A stretch of DNA of 64,000 bases from JAMOBE01 sp039908285. GTDB taxonomy: Bacteria; Pseudomonadota; Alphaproteobacteria; Rhodospirillales; Rhodospirillaceae. The position numbers were made by a program, and so were the translations under genes. Location: positions 1 through 64,000 of the forward strand of contig JAMOBE010000008.1 in the NCBI GenBank assembly GCA_039908285.1, read 5' to 3'. The stretch's first letter is position 1; the number at the start of each line of letters is the position of its first letter. Under the pieces are notes generated by a model. That model searched no databases and was not told the origin of the DNA. It saw only the letters and a list, made by a program, of their open reading frames with translations. This document shows, piece by piece, positions 24,355 to 35,336 of this stretch.

Positions 24355-25311
24355 ATGATTCTCCGGACCCTTGGGATACGGCTCGGGCAGTCGGCGGCGG
24401 TGCTGCTGGTCATGTCGTTCGCCATCTATGGCCTGATCGGGCTGATGCCGGGGGACCCGGTCGACCTGATGATCGGCGCCAATCCCCGGATCACGCCCGA
24501 GGACGTGGAGCGCCTGCGCCGGGTGTACGGGCTCGACCAGCCGCTGCTGGGCCGCTACCTGGCCTGGCTCGGCGACGCCATGTCCGGCGAGTTCGGCTAT
24601 TCGCGCCTCTCCGCCCTGCCGGTGGGGGAGACCCTGCTGCCGCCCCTTGGCCGCACGCTGATCCTGCTGTCGGCCAGTCTCGCCCTGGCGCTGACCATCG
24701 CTTTGCCGCTCGGAGTTTTGGCGGCGCTGCGGCCGCGCTCGCGACTCGACTATGCCGTCAACCTGCTGGCCTTCGCCGGCATTTCCATGCCGGTGTTCTG
24801 GCTTGGCCTGATGCTGGTGGCGCTGTTCGCGGTCGGGCTCGGCTGGCTGCCGGCCGGCGGGGTGCGGGATATCGGCGACGAGGGCCTGGTGGACCGGCTG
24901 CGCCACCTCGTCCTGCCGGTGGTCACCCTGGCGGCGGCGGGGGTTGGTCAGCACACCCGCTACATGCGCTCGGCGATGATCGAGGTGCTGCGCCAGGACT
25001 TCATCCGCACCGCGGCGGCCAAGGGGGCGAGCCGGTTGCGGATCGTCGTCCACCACGCCCTGCGCAACGCGATGATTCCGGTGGTGACGGTGCTGGCCCT
25101 CGAGTTCGGCTCCCTGTTCTCGGGCGCGCTGATCACCGAGACGGTGTTCGCCTATCCGGGCATGGGCAAGCTGATCTACGACGCGGTGATGGGCAACGAC
25201 TACAACCTGGCCCTGGCGGCACTGCTGCTGGCGACGGCGGTGACGCTGCTCGGCAATGCCCTGGCCGATGCCGCCTATCTCTGGCTGGACCCGAGGATCC
25301 GACGCCGATGA
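24355..25311 (+). CDS. Dipeptide/oligopeptide-type ABC permease, DppB-like
   Basis: 318 residues. N-terminus IRLGQSAAVLLVMSFAIYGLIGLMPGDP, with the DDVERLRRxYGLDQP-like segment (PEDVERLRRVYGLDQP) and the EAA loop EVLRQDFIRTAAAKGASRLR, match DppB. About six membrane helices. It overlaps the DppC-like gene by ATGA. No ATP-binding or solute-binding gene is adjacent, so the system needs partners encoded elsewhere. Confidence 0.9.
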   Translation: MILRTLGIRLGQSAAVLLVMSFAIYGLIGLMPGDPVDLMIGANPRITPEDVERLRRVYGLDQPLLGRYLAWLGDAMSGEFGYSRLSALPVGETLLPPLGRTLILLSASLALALTIALPLGVLAALRPRSRLDYAVNLLAFAGISMPVFWLGLMLVALFAVGLGWLPAGGVRDIGDEGLVDRLRHLVLPVVTLAAAGVGQHTRYMRSAMIEVLRQDFIRTAAAKGASRLRIVVHHALRNAMIPVVTVLALEFGSLFSGALITETVFAYPGMGKLIYDAVMGNDYNLALAALLLATAVTLLGNALADAAYLWLDPRIRRR

Positions 25312-26192
25312 CGCCGGCATGGGAACGCTTTCGCCGCCACCGGCTGGCGGTGGCCGGCCTGGTGGTGCTGGCGGTGCTGGTCCTGGCGGCGGTGGCGGCG
25401 CCCCTGGTCGAGCACCTGCTCGGGGTGGAGGCCGGGGCGGTCGATCTGCTGGCGAGCTACGCCCCGCCCTCGATCGCCCATCCGCTGGGCACCGATGAAC
25501 TCGGCCGCGACGTGCTGGTGCGGCTGCTGCACGGCGGCCGGGTGTCCCTCGGCGTGGCCCTGGTCACCGCGCTGGCCGCCGCGGTGATCGGCACCGCAGT
25601 CGGCCTGATCGCTGGCACCGCCGGCGGCCGGGTGGACGCGGTGCTGATGCGGCTGACCGACGGGGTCATCGCCCTGCCGCTGCTGCCGCTGCTGATCGTC
25701 CTGGCGGCGGTGGACCCGGCCCGGCTCGGCCTGCCCGAGGAGGCCCTGCGCTCCGGCTCGGCGGCCGTCGCCCGCATCGTCGTCATAATCGCCCTGGTGG
25801 GCTGGACCACCGTGGCGCGGCTGGTGCGGGGTGCCGCCCTGGAGGTGCGCGAGCGCGACTTCGTCCTGGCGGCCGTCGCCCTCGGGGCAGGACCGGGGCG
25901 GATCATGGTGGTGCATGTGCTGCCCAACGTGGTGTCACCGGCCATCGTCGCCACCACCCTGTCCATCGGCAACATCATCCTGTTCGAGAGCGCCCTGAGC
26001 TTCCTTGGGCTTGGCGTGCAGCCGCCGCTGCCGAGCTGGGGCAACATGCTGAGCGGGGCGCTGGAACTGCTGTGGTCGGCCCCGGCGCTGGCGGTGTGGC
26101 CTGGTGCGCTGATATTCCTGACGGTGATCGCCTTCAACTTCGTCGGCGACGGCCTGCAGGACGCGGTCGACCCCCGGGCGGGCGGGGACTGA
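25308..26192 (+). CDS. Dipeptide/oligopeptide-type ABC permease, DppC-like
   Basis: 294 residues. HPLGTDELGRDVLVRLLHGGRVSLGV is the DppC signature (key words HPLGTDELGRD, GGRVSLGV) and the EAA loop reads VRERDFVLAAVALGAGPGR. Five to six membrane helices; it ends in LQDAVDPRA as usual. It pairs with the preceding permease to form the membrane channel of a peptide or nickel importer. Its natural ATPases are not in this window. Confidence 0.9.
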   Translation: MTPAWERFRRHRLAVAGLVVLAVLVLAAVAAPLVEHLLGVEAGAVDLLASYAPPSIAHPLGTDELGRDVLVRLLHGGRVSLGVALVTALAAAVIGTAVGLIAGTAGGRVDAVLMRLTDGVIALPLLPLLIVLAAVDPARLGLPEEALRSGSAAVARIVVIIALVGWTTVARLVRGAALEVRERDFVLAAVALGAGPGRIMVVHVLPNVVSPAIVATTLSIGNIILFESALSFLGLGVQPPLPSWGNMLSGALELLWSAPALAVWPGALIFLTVIAFNFVGDGLQDAVDPRAGGD

Positions 26193-26218
26193 AGCATCTG
26201 CGCTGTGGCGTCAAGGCG

Positions 26219-26259
26219 GGATTTCAGGTAGTCAGGACAGGATTTCATATAATCAGGAC
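26219..26259. repeat. Imperfect 20-bp direct repeat before manC
   Basis: GGATTTCAGGTAGTCAGGAC and GGATTTCATATAATCAGGAC are 21 bp apart, about two helical turns, 23 bp before the manC start. The second copy holds CATATAAT, a possible -10, so this may be a regulated promoter. Confidence 0.5.
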
Positions 26260-26281
26260 GGGGGGCATCGGGAGACAGCGC

Positions 26282-27730
26282 ATGACCAGGTCCAAGCAGA
26301 TCCAGCCGGTGATTCTGTCCGGGGGCGTCGGCACCAGATTGTGGCCGATGTCGCGAGCCCAGTACCCGAAGCAGCTCATGCCCCTGGTGGGTGAGCGGAG
26401 CATGCTGCAGGAGGCGGTGGACCGGGTCACCGGACCGGCCTTCGCCGCGCCGATCGTGGTGTGCAACGAGGAATACCGCTTCATCGTCGCCGAGCATCTG
26501 CGAGGCCTCGGCGTATCGACCGCCAACATCGTGCTGGAGCCCGAGGGGCGCAACACGGCGCCGGCGGCGGCGGTGGCCGCCCTGCTGGCCGAGAGCCGCG
26601 ATCCCGACACCATCCTGCTGGTGATGCCCTCCGACCACGTCATCCAGCAGCCGGAGCGCTTCCGCAAGGCGGTGGCGGTGGCCGCCGACGCGGCCCTCGA
26701 GGGGGCGCTGGTGACCTTCGGCATCGCCCCCGACCGGCCGGAGACCGGCTATGGCTATATCCGCCGCGGCGAGGGCTGGGACGGGCTGTCGGGGTGCTTT
26801 CGTGTGGAGCGCTTCGTCGAGAAGCCCGATCTCGGTACCGCCGAGGCGTTTCTCGCCGACGGGGGCTATCTGTGGAACAGCGGCATCTTCGCCTTCACGG
26901 CGGCCCGCTACATCGAGGAACTGGAGCGGGTGCAGCCCGAGATGGTCGCCGCCTGCCGAACGTCCCTGAACAGCGCCTTCCGCGACCTGGACTTCTATCG
27001 GCTGGAGCGGACGTCGTTCGAGAACGCGCCTTCGCAGTCCATCGACTACGCGGTCATGGAGCACACGAAGCACGCCGCCGTGATTCCCGTCGAGATGGGA
27101 TGGAACGATGTCGGCTCGTGGTCGGCCCTGTGGGACATCGGTACCCGCGACTCCGACGGCAACGTCCTGCACGGTGACGTCCTGGCCATGGGGACGCGCA
27201 ATACCTATGTCCGTTCCGACCGCGTCCTGACGGCGGTGGTCGGCGTCGACGACGTGGTGGTGGTGGTCACCGACGACGCCGCCCTGGTGGTGGCCCGTGA
27301 CAGGGTTCAGGACGTCAAGCTGGTGGTGGACCAGCTGAAGCGTTCCGACCGCAGCCAGTACAAGACCCACACCACGGTTCACCGGCCCTGGGGCCACTAT
27401 CGCAGCCTCGACGCCGGCGACCGCTTCCAGGTCAAGCACATCACCGTGGCGCCGGGCGGCAAGCTATCCCTGCAGATGCACCATCATCGCACCGAACACT
27501 GGATCGTGGTGCATGGCACCGCCCGCGTCACCCGCGGTAACGACACCTTCCTCCTGCACGAGAACCACTCGACCTATATTCCCGTAGGTGTCCTGCATCG
27601 GCTGGAGAACCCGGGCAAGGTGCCGCTGATGGTGATCGAGGTTCAGTCGGGAACATATCTTGGTGAGGACGACATCGTCAGGGTGGACGACACCTACGGA
27701 AGGGTGGACGATGCCGTTGACCGGACCTGA
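26282..27730 (+). CDS. manC: Mannose-1-phosphate guanylyltransferase / mannose-6-phosphate isomerase
   Basis: 482 residues, GGGAG upstream. The nucleotidyltransferase domain starts ILSGGVGTRLWPMSR and has PSDHVI, VEKPD and GYLWNSGIF. The C-terminal cupin (about 365-475) shows VKHITVAPGGKLSLQMH, HHRTEHW and STYIPVG, the phosphomannose-isomerase half. The bifunctional enzyme makes GDP-mannose for surface polysaccharides. No polysaccharide genes flank it; the next gene is a hybrid kinase. Confidence 0.95.
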   Translation: MTRSKQIQPVILSGGVGTRLWPMSRAQYPKQLMPLVGERSMLQEAVDRVTGPAFAAPIVVCNEEYRFIVAEHLRGLGVSTANIVLEPEGRNTAPAAAVAALLAESRDPDTILLVMPSDHVIQQPERFRKAVAVAADAALEGALVTFGIAPDRPETGYGYIRRGEGWDGLSGCFRVERFVEKPDLGTAEAFLADGGYLWNSGIFAFTAARYIEELERVQPEMVAACRTSLNSAFRDLDFYRLERTSFENAPSQSIDYAVMEHTKHAAVIPVEMGWNDVGSWSALWDIGTRDSDGNVLHGDVLAMGTRNTYVRSDRVLTAVVGVDDVVVVVTDDAALVVARDRVQDVKLVVDQLKRSDRSQYKTHTTVHRPWGHYRSLDAGDRFQVKHITVAPGGKLSLQMHHHRTEHWIVVHGTARVTRGNDTFLLHENHSTYIPVGVLHRLENPGKVPLMVIEVQSGTYLGEDDIVRVDDTYGRVDDAVDRT

Positions 27731-27759
27731 GAGGCGCGACGGCGGATCGGGGGAGAGCG

Positions 27760-30700
27760 ATGGACGGTGGGGACACGGTGAACGATACGAAGACCATTTT
27801 CGATACGGTCCCCGGAAGAGGTAATGGGACCGGTGGGTTCTCTCCGCTGAAATACGGTGCCATCGTCGTCGGCGCGACGTTCTTCGCCGAAGTCACCATA
27901 ATGGCGGTGCTCGATTGGCTCGGCGATTCCTCTTCCCTCCTTTATTCCATCATGGATGCCGGCGTCGTCAGCCTACTGGTTCTCGCCGTCGTCTACTTTA
28001 TCGGCATCAAGCCCCTGAAGAAGATAGCCGCCTCGTTCCGGGAGAGCGAGGGGCGGTTCTACACCTATGCCCGAACCTCCTCCGACTGGTTCTGGGCCAT
28101 GGGGCCGGACCTGTGTTTCACCTCGGTGTCGGAGACGTTCGAGGAGCGGACGGGCATCTCGCCCCACGTCATCATCGGCCGCCGCTGGGAAGACGTTTGC
28201 GATGTGATCGACCTTCCCCCCGATCTTGCCGGTTCGCTGGCGCGGCTCAATGCCCACGAGCCCGTTCGCAACATGGAGGTGCCGTTCCGCGAGGCCGCCG
28301 GCGACGTGCAGTGGTTCAGCGTCACCGGTCAGCCGCAGTTCTCCGCCAAGGGCGAGTTCCTGGGCTATTTCGGCACCGGCAACGACATCACCCTCGACAA
28401 GTACCACGACCTTGAACTGAAACGCAGCAAATCGCTGGTGGACGGCATCCTGCGCACCTCGCTGGATGCCTTCCTGGTCCTCGGGGCCGTCCGCAGCCAG
28501 TCTGGCGACATCGTCGATTTCCGCTTTCTCCATGCCAACAACAAGGCGGGCGAGATCGTCGGCCGCCAGCGCCAGGACCTTCTCGGCAAGCTGTTCCGCC
28601 GCGAGGTGCCGATGCTGGACGAGGGGGGACTGCTGGAGCGGGTGATCGAGACCGTCGAGACCGGCGAGCCCTTCGACATCGAACACCTGTTCGAACAGGA
28701 GTCGCTTTCCGGGTGGTTTCGCATCGTCGGCGTCAAGCTGGACGACGGCGCGGTGATCACCTTCTCGGACATCACCTCGCTCAAGATGGCCGAGTCCGGC
28801 CTGCGCGACGCCATCGAAAGCATTCCCGAGGGCTTCGTGCTGTGGGACGCCCAGGGAAGGCTGATCGTCTGCAACAGCAATTACCGCCACATCTACGCGT
28901 CGCTGGCCGGGGTCATCGAGCCCGGAACCACCTTCGAGGAGTTGACCAAGCTGGCGGTGGACTGGGGACTGGTCGTCACCGACGGCCCATCCCAGGAGTG
29001 GATGGAAAAACGGGTGGCCCGCCACCGGAAGCCGGCCGGCCCCTACGAGGAGCAGCTTACCGACGGCCGCTGGCTCAAGGTCAGCGACCGGCGAACCGGT
29101 GACGGCCGCACCGTCAGCATCCACTCCGACATCACCGACCTGAAGCAGCGGGAACAGGCCCTGATCGAAAGCCAGGCCCGGCTGGCCGAGGCCCAGCGCA
29201 TCGGCCATCTCGGCTGGTGGAATCTCGACATCGTCGGCGACCAGATCCACTGGTCCGACGAGGTCTATCGCATCTTCGGCATCGACGACCGGACCACCAG
29301 GCCGACCTATGAAACCCTGGTGGCGCTGGTCCATCCCGACGACCGTGAGCGCGTCCAGCAGGCCATCGCCGCGGCGGTCAACCACAACCGCCCCTACAGC
29401 CTGGAGCGGCGCGTGGTCCGGCCCGACGGCACCCAGCGCCTCGTCCACGAAAAGGGCGAGGTCTCCTTCGACGCCGGCGGCAACCCAAGGCAGCTTCTGG
29501 TCACCCTGCTCGACATCACCGACCGCAAGATGATCGAGGACGAGCTTCTCCGCAGCGAAGAGCGCTTCCACCTGGCCACCATGGGCGCCAACGAGGGCAT
29601 CTGGGACTGGGACATCCATGAGGACAGGCTTTACGTGTCCTCCCGCTACTGCGAAGTGCTGGGATGCGGTGGAGAGGAGGGCTACATCACCCACGCCGCC
29701 GTGAGGGGACGCATCGATCCCCAGCACCTCGAGAAATACACCAGCCGGCTGGAGGAGCACTTCGCCGGCAAGACGTCGTTCTTCTCCTGCGAGTACCGTG
29801 TGCCATCACCGTCGGGCGAGGGCCGCTGGATCCTGGAGCGTGGCCTGGCCCTGCGGGATTCCCAGGGTACGCCCTACCGCATGGCCGGCTCCATCACCGA
29901 CGTCACCGAGCGCCGCACCGCCGAGGATCGGCTGCTGCACACGCAGAAGATGGAGGCCCTGGGCCAGCTTGCCGGCGGCGTCGCCCACGAGTTCAACAAC
30001 CTCCTGACCGGCATCGGCGGCTTTGCCCGCATGGCCCAGAAGAAACCGGGCGACGTCGAGCGGGTGACGACCTGCCTTGAGGAGATCATCATGTCGGCCG
30101 ACCGCTCGGCCGAGATCACCCGGCAGCTTCTCAAGTTCAGCCGGCGCGAGGAGGAGACGAAGGTCCAGGTCATCTACCCCAGCACCGCCCTCAAGGGCAT
30201 GACCAAGATGCTGGAGTCCCTGATCGGCGCCAATGTCTCCCTGCGCATCGACATCGCCGACAAGGAGGCGCGCTGCCTGATCGACCCCGGCCAGTTGTCG
30301 CAGGTGCTGGTCAATCTGGCGGTCAATGCCCGCGACGCCATGCCCCACGGCGGCGAGATCGTCGTCGCCACCCGCCTGGTCGCCGCCGGCACCGTGGTGG
30401 ACGAGAAGACCAACCGCAGGATCGGCTCGCCGCACGTCTGCATCTCGGTCCAGGACCACGGGACCGGGATCGACGAAAAGACCCTGAAGCGCATCTACGA
30501 GCCGTTCTTCTCCACCAAGGAACAGGGGAAGGGGACGGGGCTCGGGCTGTCCATCACCTATGGCATCGTCGACAACGCCGGCGGCTTCATCCACGTGGAC
30601 AGCGAGGTGGGCCGGGGCACCACCTTCTCCATCTACCTGCCGCTGTCCGTCGACGAGGCCACGATCACGACCACGGCGACGGTGACCGAGGGTGTCCAGA

Positions 30701-31068
30701 GCGCCGGCGAGGTGGTGCTGGTGGTGGATGACGAGAAGTCCATCCGCTCCCTGGCAAGGGCGGTGCTGGACGAACTCGGCTACAAGGTGGTGATCGCCGG
30801 CGACGGAGTCGAGGCGCTTGATCTGCTCAAAGTCCACGAGGGGCGAATCGACCTCTTGCTGACCGACGTGGCGATGCCGCGCATGGGCGGCATCGAACTG
30901 GCCCGGCACTTCATCACGGCGCGGCCCGGGGCGCGCATACGCTACATGTCGGGCTATCCCGACCGGGAAATCGCCAAGTTCTCCGAGCCCATCGATCCGG
31001 CGTCCCTGCTGCCGAAGCCGTTCACGCCGGAAAAGCTGGCAGAATTCGTCCGCGACGCTCTAGGATAG
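27760..31068 (+). CDS. Multi-PAS membrane hybrid histidine kinase
   Basis: 1102 residues with GGGGGAG upstream. Two membrane helices (about 28-54, 59-83) enclose a very short loop, so input is probably cytosolic. Five PAS domains follow (about 95-220, 225-340, 345-470, 480-600, 605-730). The HisKA domain holds His743 in GGVAHEFNNLL, then HATPase motifs DHGTGID, FFSTKEQGKGTGLGLS. The C-terminal receiver (about 975-1100) has Asp1036 in LLTDVAMP and KPF. The stand-alone receiver gene 30 bp downstream is a natural phosphotransfer partner. The HEFNN motif variant occurs in Rhodospirillaceae kinases of this class. Confidence 0.93.
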   Translation: MDGGDTVNDTKTIFDTVPGRGNGTGGFSPLKYGAIVVGATFFAEVTIMAVLDWLGDSSSLLYSIMDAGVVSLLVLAVVYFIGIKPLKKIAASFRESEGRFYTYARTSSDWFWAMGPDLCFTSVSETFEERTGISPHVIIGRRWEDVCDVIDLPPDLAGSLARLNAHEPVRNMEVPFREAAGDVQWFSVTGQPQFSAKGEFLGYFGTGNDITLDKYHDLELKRSKSLVDGILRTSLDAFLVLGAVRSQSGDIVDFRFLHANNKAGEIVGRQRQDLLGKLFRREVPMLDEGGLLERVIETVETGEPFDIEHLFEQESLSGWFRIVGVKLDDGAVITFSDITSLKMAESGLRDAIESIPEGFVLWDAQGRLIVCNSNYRHIYASLAGVIEPGTTFEELTKLAVDWGLVVTDGPSQEWMEKRVARHRKPAGPYEEQLTDGRWLKVSDRRTGDGRTVSIHSDITDLKQREQALIESQARLAEAQRIGHLGWWNLDIVGDQIHWSDEVYRIFGIDDRTTRPTYETLVALVHPDDRERVQQAIAAAVNHNRPYSLERRVVRPDGTQRLVHEKGEVSFDAGGNPRQLLVTLLDITDRKMIEDELLRSEERFHLATMGANEGIWDWDIHEDRLYVSSRYCEVLGCGGEEGYITHAAVRGRIDPQHLEKYTSRLEEHFAGKTSFFSCEYRVPSPSGEGRWILERGLALRDSQGTPYRMAGSITDVTERRTAEDRLLHTQKMEALGQLAGGVAHEFNNLLTGIGGFARMAQKKPGDVERVTTCLEEIIMSADRSAEITRQLLKFSRREEETKVQVIYPSTALKGMTKMLESLIGANVSLRIDIADKEARCLIDPGQLSQVLVNLAVNARDAMPHGGEIVVATRLVAAGTVVDEKTNRRIGSPHVCISVQDHGTGIDEKTLKRIYEPFFSTKEQGKGTGLGLSITYGIVDNAGGFIHVDSEVGRGTTFSIYLPLSVDEATITTTATVTEGVQSAGEVVLVVDDEKSIRSLARAVLDELGYKVVIAGDGVEALDLLKVHEGRIDLLLTDVAMPRMGGIELARHFITARPGARIRYMSGYPDREIAKFSEPIDPASLLPKPFTPEKLAEFVRDALG

Positions 31069-31098
31069 GAGAGTCCTCAGACATCCCCGGGGGAGGCC

Positions 31099-31518
31099 AT
31101 GCCAAAGACCATCGAAGACATCTCGGTTCTCATCATCGATGACAACCAACAGGCGATAAGGTTGATCAAGATGATGCTCGAGGACGTGGGGATCACCAGG
31201 ATCGCCACGGCGAAGGATGGCAACGATGGCTGGGAAGCGATCGAAAAGGCCGGGGCCGGTCTCGATGTCGTCATCAGCGACTGGAACATGCCGGGCATGA
31301 CCGGCATCGAGCTTTTGAAGAAAATCCGCAGCAATGGAAAGAACCTTCCGTTCATCATGATCACCGGCCGCGACACCGTCGAGTCCACCGTCGAAGCGGC
31401 GACCTCCGGGGTCAGTTTCTACCTGCCAAAGCCGTTCGGGCCGGAAAAGCTGGTCAACAAGATCCTCCAGGCCACCGGCGTCAAGGTCGTGAAGGACCCC
31501 CCTCCCAAGATCGGTTGA
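31099..31518 (+). CDS. CheY-like single-domain response regulator
   Basis: 139 residues, GGGGGAGG upstream. LIIDDNQQAIRLIKMML, phospho-acceptor Asp61 in VISDWNMPGMTG, the Thr in MITGRDT and Lys in LPKPFGP are all present; there is no output domain. The NMPGMTG core is typical of CheY-like proteins of this group. It is probably the diffusible partner of the hybrid kinase. Confidence 0.92.
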   Translation: MPKTIEDISVLIIDDNQQAIRLIKMMLEDVGITRIATAKDGNDGWEAIEKAGAGLDVVISDWNMPGMTGIELLKKIRSNGKNLPFIMITGRDTVESTVEAATSGVSFYLPKPFGPEKLVNKILQATGVKVVKDPPPKIG

Positions 31519-31664
31519 AAAAGCGAGATTGCCCCTGAAACAATCGCCTCGCTACCTATCCGTGCCGACGACGGATAGCGAAATTACGGAAACCATGTTG
31601 CGCTGACGGATTGACGTGCCCTGAAGGCATTTCCATCCTCCGAGGTCTATGATACCTCCTGTCC

Positions 31665-32489
31665 ATGGTCGAAATGCATACATCATGGCGGCGCCGGCTG
31701 CCGCCGCTGCTGGAGGCGGGTGATCCGCCGGCCTGCGAGTCCCTGGTTGGGGAGGCGGGCGGCGGGGTGCCGCTGCTGCTGGTCTGTGACCATGCGAGCA
31801 ACCACGTGCCGGAGCGATTCGGGCGGCTCGGGGTATCTCCGGCCGACCTCGCGGGGCACATCGCCTGGGACATCGGTGCCGCGGCGGTGACTCGCGCACT
31901 GTCCCGGAGGCTTGGCGCGCCGGCGGTGCTGTCGGGATATTCCCGCCTGCTGATGGACCTGAACCGCGCCCCCGACGACCCCAGCGCCTTCCCCGAGGTG
32001 AGCGGCGGCGTGGCGATCCCCGGCAATCGCGGCCTTGACGACGCCGAGCGCGAGCGGCGGCATGAAGCCCTGTTCCGGCCCTACCACGACGCCATCGCCG
32101 CCGCCGTCACCGGCCTGCGGTGCGGGGGACGGCAGCCGGTCCTGGTGTCCATCCACTCCTTCACGCCGTGTCTGTGCGGTGATCCGCGTCCGTGGCATGT
32201 GGGGGTGCTGTGGAACCGGGACTCCCGGCTGGCCGCCCCGGCGATCGAGCGTCTCTGCGCCAGGGGAGACCTGTGCGTCGGCCGCAACCAGCCCTATTCG
32301 GCGCGGGAGGTCGGCTTCACCCTGGATGCCCATGCCCATGCCGCCGGCCTGGCGCACGTCACCTTCGAGATCCGCCAGGACCTGGTGGCCGACGAGCGGG
32401 GCCGGGCGCGCTGGGCGGATCTGCTCGGTGAACTGGTGACCGGGCTTCTCGCCGATTCTTGTGGCGACAGGAGCGGAACGGTGGGCTAG
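31665..32489 (+). CDS. N-formylglutamate amidohydrolase-family protein
   Basis: 274 residues. LLLVCDHASNHVPERFGRLGV, HIAWDIGAAAVTRALS, SRLLMDLNRAPDDPSAF and SIHSFTPCL are signatures of the FGase (HutG) family, zinc-dependent amidohydrolases. No histidine-degradation genes are near, so the substrate may be another N-acylated amino acid. It ends 32 bp before the prfC start. Confidence 0.85.
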   Translation: MVEMHTSWRRRLPPLLEAGDPPACESLVGEAGGGVPLLLVCDHASNHVPERFGRLGVSPADLAGHIAWDIGAAAVTRALSRRLGAPAVLSGYSRLLMDLNRAPDDPSAFPEVSGGVAIPGNRGLDDAERERRHEALFRPYHDAIAAAVTGLRCGGRQPVLVSIHSFTPCLCGDPRPWHVGVLWNRDSRLAAPAIERLCARGDLCVGRNQPYSAREVGFTLDAHAHAAGLAHVTFEIRQDLVADERGRARWADLLGELVTGLLADSCGDRSGTVG

Positions 32490-32521
32490 AAAGCCCCTGT
32501 TCCTATCCAGGGAGAAAGTTG

Positions 32522-34141
<1,620 letters not shown>

Positions 34142-34177
34142 GACGCGGAGCATGCCCAACCGCACTTTCCCTTATGA

Positions 34178-34298
34178 GCCCTCTCCCCCCCCTTCAGGGG
34201 GGAGAGGGTTGGGTGAGGGGGGGATGGAGTTCCCGAGATGGTACCGCTTGCCCCACCCCCTCACCCCGGCCCTCTCCCCCTCGAGGGGGAGAGGGAGT
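34178..34298. repeat. 121-bp double-hairpin repeat, copy A
   Basis: Two GC-rich palindromes bracket the element: CCCTCTCC..GGAGAGGG at the left and CCCTCTCCCCCTCGAGGGGG(AGAGGG) at the right, joined by a segment with GGTTGGGTGAGGGGGG and CCCCACCCCCTCACCCC. Copy B is at 41304-41424 and a fragment lies at 62102-62126. It fills the space between prfC and the TRAP binding protein and may stop transcription. Confidence 0.9.
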
Positions 34299-34334
34299 CG
34301 TGGCTGCAATTTCCATTTCTTTCTCAGGCTGGGA

Positions 34335-35336
34335 GTGATCCTGATCGCCCTGGTGGTCGCACTGACCGGACCCAGCCGGGCGCTGGCCGGGGAGAAGCCT
34401 CTCCTGCGCATCTCCACCGAGAACACCACGGCCCACGTTCATACCAGAGTGATGCTCCGATTCGTCGAGGAGTTGAAGCACCGCGCCGGCGAGCGTCTCG
34501 ACATCCGCCTGTACCACTCCGCCGAGCTGTTCCGCGACCGCGACGTGATTTCGGCGATCGACCAGGGCAAGGTGGAGATGGCCGTCCCCGGCACCTGGCA
34601 GATCGAGCGGTTCGTGCCCGATGTGGCCGTGTTCACCCTGCCCATGGTCTATGGCCGCACGCGGGCCGAGATCGATCGTCTGCGCGACGGGGATATCGGC
34701 CGGATCGTCGACCGCAGGATCGAACGCTCCCTGGCCATCCATGTGGTTGGCCGGTGGATCGACCTGGGGTTCCTCAACATTTTCAGTGTTCGCAAGCCCA
34801 TCCGCCGCCATGAGGATCTGGCCGGACTCAAAGTTCGCATCGCCGGCGGAGAATCCAATTCCATGCGGCTCGAGGCCTTCGGTGCCGAAGCCCAGGTGAT
34901 CCCGTGGCCGGATCTTGGTGCGGCACTCGATGCCGGCACGGTGGACGGCGTTCTCAGCAGCCACGCGACGATGGCCAGTGCCGAGCTGTGGACACGAGGC
35001 ATCCGCTACGCTTTCGAGGATCGCGAGCATTTTGCCCAGTACGTCCCGTTGATCGCCGGAGACTTCTGGGACCGGCTGCCTCCCGACCTCAAGACAACCA
35101 TCACCGACACGTGGGAGAGCATCGTCGAACTCGCCCGCGGCGAGGCGGCCCTGGCGCAAACCGAAGCCCGCAGGCTTCTGATCCACCATGGTGTCCAGGT
35201 CGTGACACCGGGCGAGGCCACCCTTTCCACGTGGAGGAAGAAGCTCATGACACGTCAGGAGGACGTGGTGACGCGGGTTGGCGTGGATCCCGGTCTCGTG
35301 GCACGGGTGACCGCCGTGCTGGAGGGGGGGAAGTGA
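34335..35336 (+). CDS. TRAP-type (DctP) periplasmic solute-binding protein
   Basis: About 333 residues. LRISTENTTAHVHTRVMLRFVEEL, RLYHSAELFRDRDVISAIDQGKVEMAVPGTW, KVRIAGGESNSMRLEAFGAEAQVIPWPDL and LAGDFWD-type segments are DctP signatures (pieces quoted). No membrane subunits (DctQM) follow. The start is uncertain: a GTG at 34335 gives a short signal peptide (VILIALVVALTGPSRALAG); the ATG at 34224 lies inside the repeat element and would prefix repeat-encoded residues. The stop overlaps the next gene (GTGA), a Cache-type membrane protein, so it may serve as a ligand carrier for signalling. Confidence 0.85.
   Translation: MILIALVVALTGPSRALAGEKPLLRISTENTTAHVHTRVMLRFVEELKHRAGERLDIRLYHSAELFRDRDVISAIDQGKVEMAVPGTWQIERFVPDVAVFTLPMVYGRTRAEIDRLRDGDIGRIVDRRIERSLAIHVVGRWIDLGFLNIFSVRKPIRRHEDLAGLKVRIAGGESNSMRLEAFGAEAQVIPWPDLGAALDAGTVDGVLSSHATMASAELWTRGIRYAFEDREHFAQYVPLIAGDFWDRLPPDLKTTITDTWESIVELARGEAALAQTEARRLLIHHGVQVVTPGEATLSTWRKKLMTRQEDVVTRVGVDPGLVARVTAVLEGGK

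Noticed and set aside
24300..25307. A 630-residue frame starting at 24300.
   Set aside because: Its first 336 residues are a shadow of the DppB-like gene; the real protein starts at the ATG at 25308.
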